Below are positions 5,687 through 6,331 of a stretch of DNA of 6,331 nucleotides, in pieces. The stretch is taken from assembly GCA_003219925.1 (NCBI GenBank), contig QHQU01000023.1, forward strand, positions 1-6,331, read 5' to 3'. The notes beneath the pieces are model-generated. The model was not told the origin of the DNA. It saw only the letters and a list, made by a program, of their open reading frames with translations, and made no database searches. Within the stretch, counting starts at the first letter, position 1, and every line of letters begins with the position of its first letter. A program made the translations under genes and the position numbers. The stretch is from Verrucomicrobiota bacterium. GTDB lineage: Bacteria; Verrucomicrobiota; Verrucomicrobiia; Chthoniobacterales; UBA10450.

Positions 5687-6331
5687 ATGATCAAAGGAAT
5701 CAGCGGCGATGTTACGGTTAATGTAATCGCGTCGATCATCGCCTCGCTCGTCCTGCTGGCCGCCGGTTTTCTCTGGGGGAAATACAAGGAACGACGCAAG
5801 TACGGTCGCAATCTCGAGGATTACGATTTCTATCCGTTCACGATCAACCGCGAAAACTTTCCCGAATTCAATCTCAAGGATTTCCGGCTTGGGACGCATT
5901 ATTTCCTGAAGAACAACGATTACACTGCGGCACGACAATTGATTTTTATCGGCGAACAAAACAACGTTCGCGCCCAACTCGAACCTTCGGAGCAAAAAGT
6001 CTATGCCAGGCTTTTCGAGAAATATGAGGGCAAAAAAATCGCCGACGATACGACCGAGTATTTGGAAAATTATGCCCGGATTGTTCGCTTGATTGGAAAA
6101 TCATTTCCGAATTCCGGGATCGAGATATTGCTCCACAACCTCGCCGACCCATCGCACTCCCTCATTGTCCTGGAAAATAACGTCACGGGCCGGCATCTAC
6201 GCGATGGCACGACCAACTTGCTGATCGATCTGAAGAAGCGCCAGCTCCTGCACGAGGACAAGTTGAACTACGAGCTGAACATCGGCGCGCGCCGGTTCAA
6301 GTGCACCACCATTCCTATTTTGCGAAAAGAT
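5687..6331 (+). CDS. Membrane-anchored protein with YheO-like PAS domain (3' end outside window)
   Basis: The frame runs open from ATG 5687 to the window edge, 215 codons, with an in-frame TGA at 5678-5680 just upstream. Residues about 10-30 form one hydrophobic membrane segment, followed by basic 'KYKERRKYGR', which predicts a cytoplasmic body by the positive-inside rule. Residues about 43-120 are a soluble region with helical character ('FRLGTHYFLKNNDYTAARQLI') that I cannot name. From about 125 onward the sequence resembles the PAS-like domain of the YheO family: 'IGKSFPNSGIEILLHNLADP' (136-155), then 'SLIVLENNVTGRHLRDGTTN' (158-177) and 'GARRFKCTTIPILRKD' at the edge. YheO proteins usually pair this domain with a C-terminal helix-turn-helix and are soluble. 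A membrane anchor is unusual, and what follows the PAS domain here is not visible. The role is probably ligand sensing. No ribosome site is evident before the ATG, and no functional tie to the pterin gene is shown. Confidence 0.8.
   Translation, partial: MIKGISGDVTVNVIASIIASLVLLAAGFLWGKYKERRKYGRNLEDYDFYPFTINRENFPEFNLKDFRLGTHYFLKNNDYTAARQLIFIGEQNNVRAQLEPSEQKVYARLFEKYEGKKIADDTTEYLENYARIVRLIGKSFPNSGIEILLHNLADPSHSLIVLENNVTGRHLRDGTTNLLIDLKKRQLLHEDKLNYELNIGARRFKCTTIPILRKD

Noticed and set aside
5441..5995. Minus-strand frame of 184 codons across the 5511-5686 gap
   Set aside because: Both ends are antisense to supported genes. The middle has no domain I recognise, and there is no clear ribosome site. 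A decayed gene cannot be fully excluded.

Overview
This 6.3 kb window carries a run of genes all on the + strand, with moderate GC and one dispersed-type palindromic repeat between genes. The likely source is a soil bacterium, most plausibly a verrucomicrobial (Chthoniobacter/Udaeobacter-like) or acidobacterial lineage. That assignment is inference: it rests on the TPR protein with its 'LDP..DPLRDDPRFQ' tail, on the short type of homogentisate dioxygenase, and on the intergenic palindromes. No rRNA or other phylogenetic marker is present.

Layout. (1) Bases 3-995: the 3' part of a TPR-repeat protein. (2) 996-1144: a gap with a short stem-loop and a candidate promoter. (3) 1145-2278: 4-hydroxyphenylpyruvate dioxygenase. 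(4) 2302-2371: a nested palindromic REP-like repeat, followed by a candidate promoter at 2383-2412 that ends almost at the next start codon. (5) 2421-3605: homogentisate 1,2-dioxygenase of the short type. (6) 3618-4244: GTP cyclohydrolase I, only 12 bases after the previous stop. (7) 4249-4351: a cluster of small palindromes. (8) 4398-5510: a protein built from three tandem 6-pyruvoyl-tetrahydropterin-synthase-like (PTPS-like) modules. (9) 5511-5686: a gap in which I see no clear signal. (10) 5687 to the window end: the 5' part of a membrane-anchored protein with a YheO-like PAS domain, still open at the edge.

How the genes may work together. HppD and HmgA are consecutive steps of tyrosine breakdown (4-hydroxyphenylpyruvate to homogentisate to maleylacetoacetate). 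FolE and a PTPS are the first two steps of tetrahydrobiopterin-type pterin synthesis (GTP to dihydroneopterin triphosphate to 6-pyruvoyl-tetrahydropterin). A reduced pterin is the cofactor of phenylalanine hydroxylase, which makes tyrosine from phenylalanine. The cluster therefore reads as a phenylalanine/tyrosine catabolic locus with its own cofactor supply, although no phenylalanine hydroxylase lies inside the window. Queuosine or folate supply are alternatives.

The most unusual item is the triple PTPS-like protein. Module 3 carries the zinc histidines, the catalytic cysteine and the pterin-binding glutamates, but appears to have lysine where the catalytic aspartate should be. Modules 1 and 2 keep the Asp-His pair but have lost the zinc ligands and/or the cysteine. 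Because the PTPS catalytic triad is known to form between subunits, the three modules may build one composite active site within a single chain.
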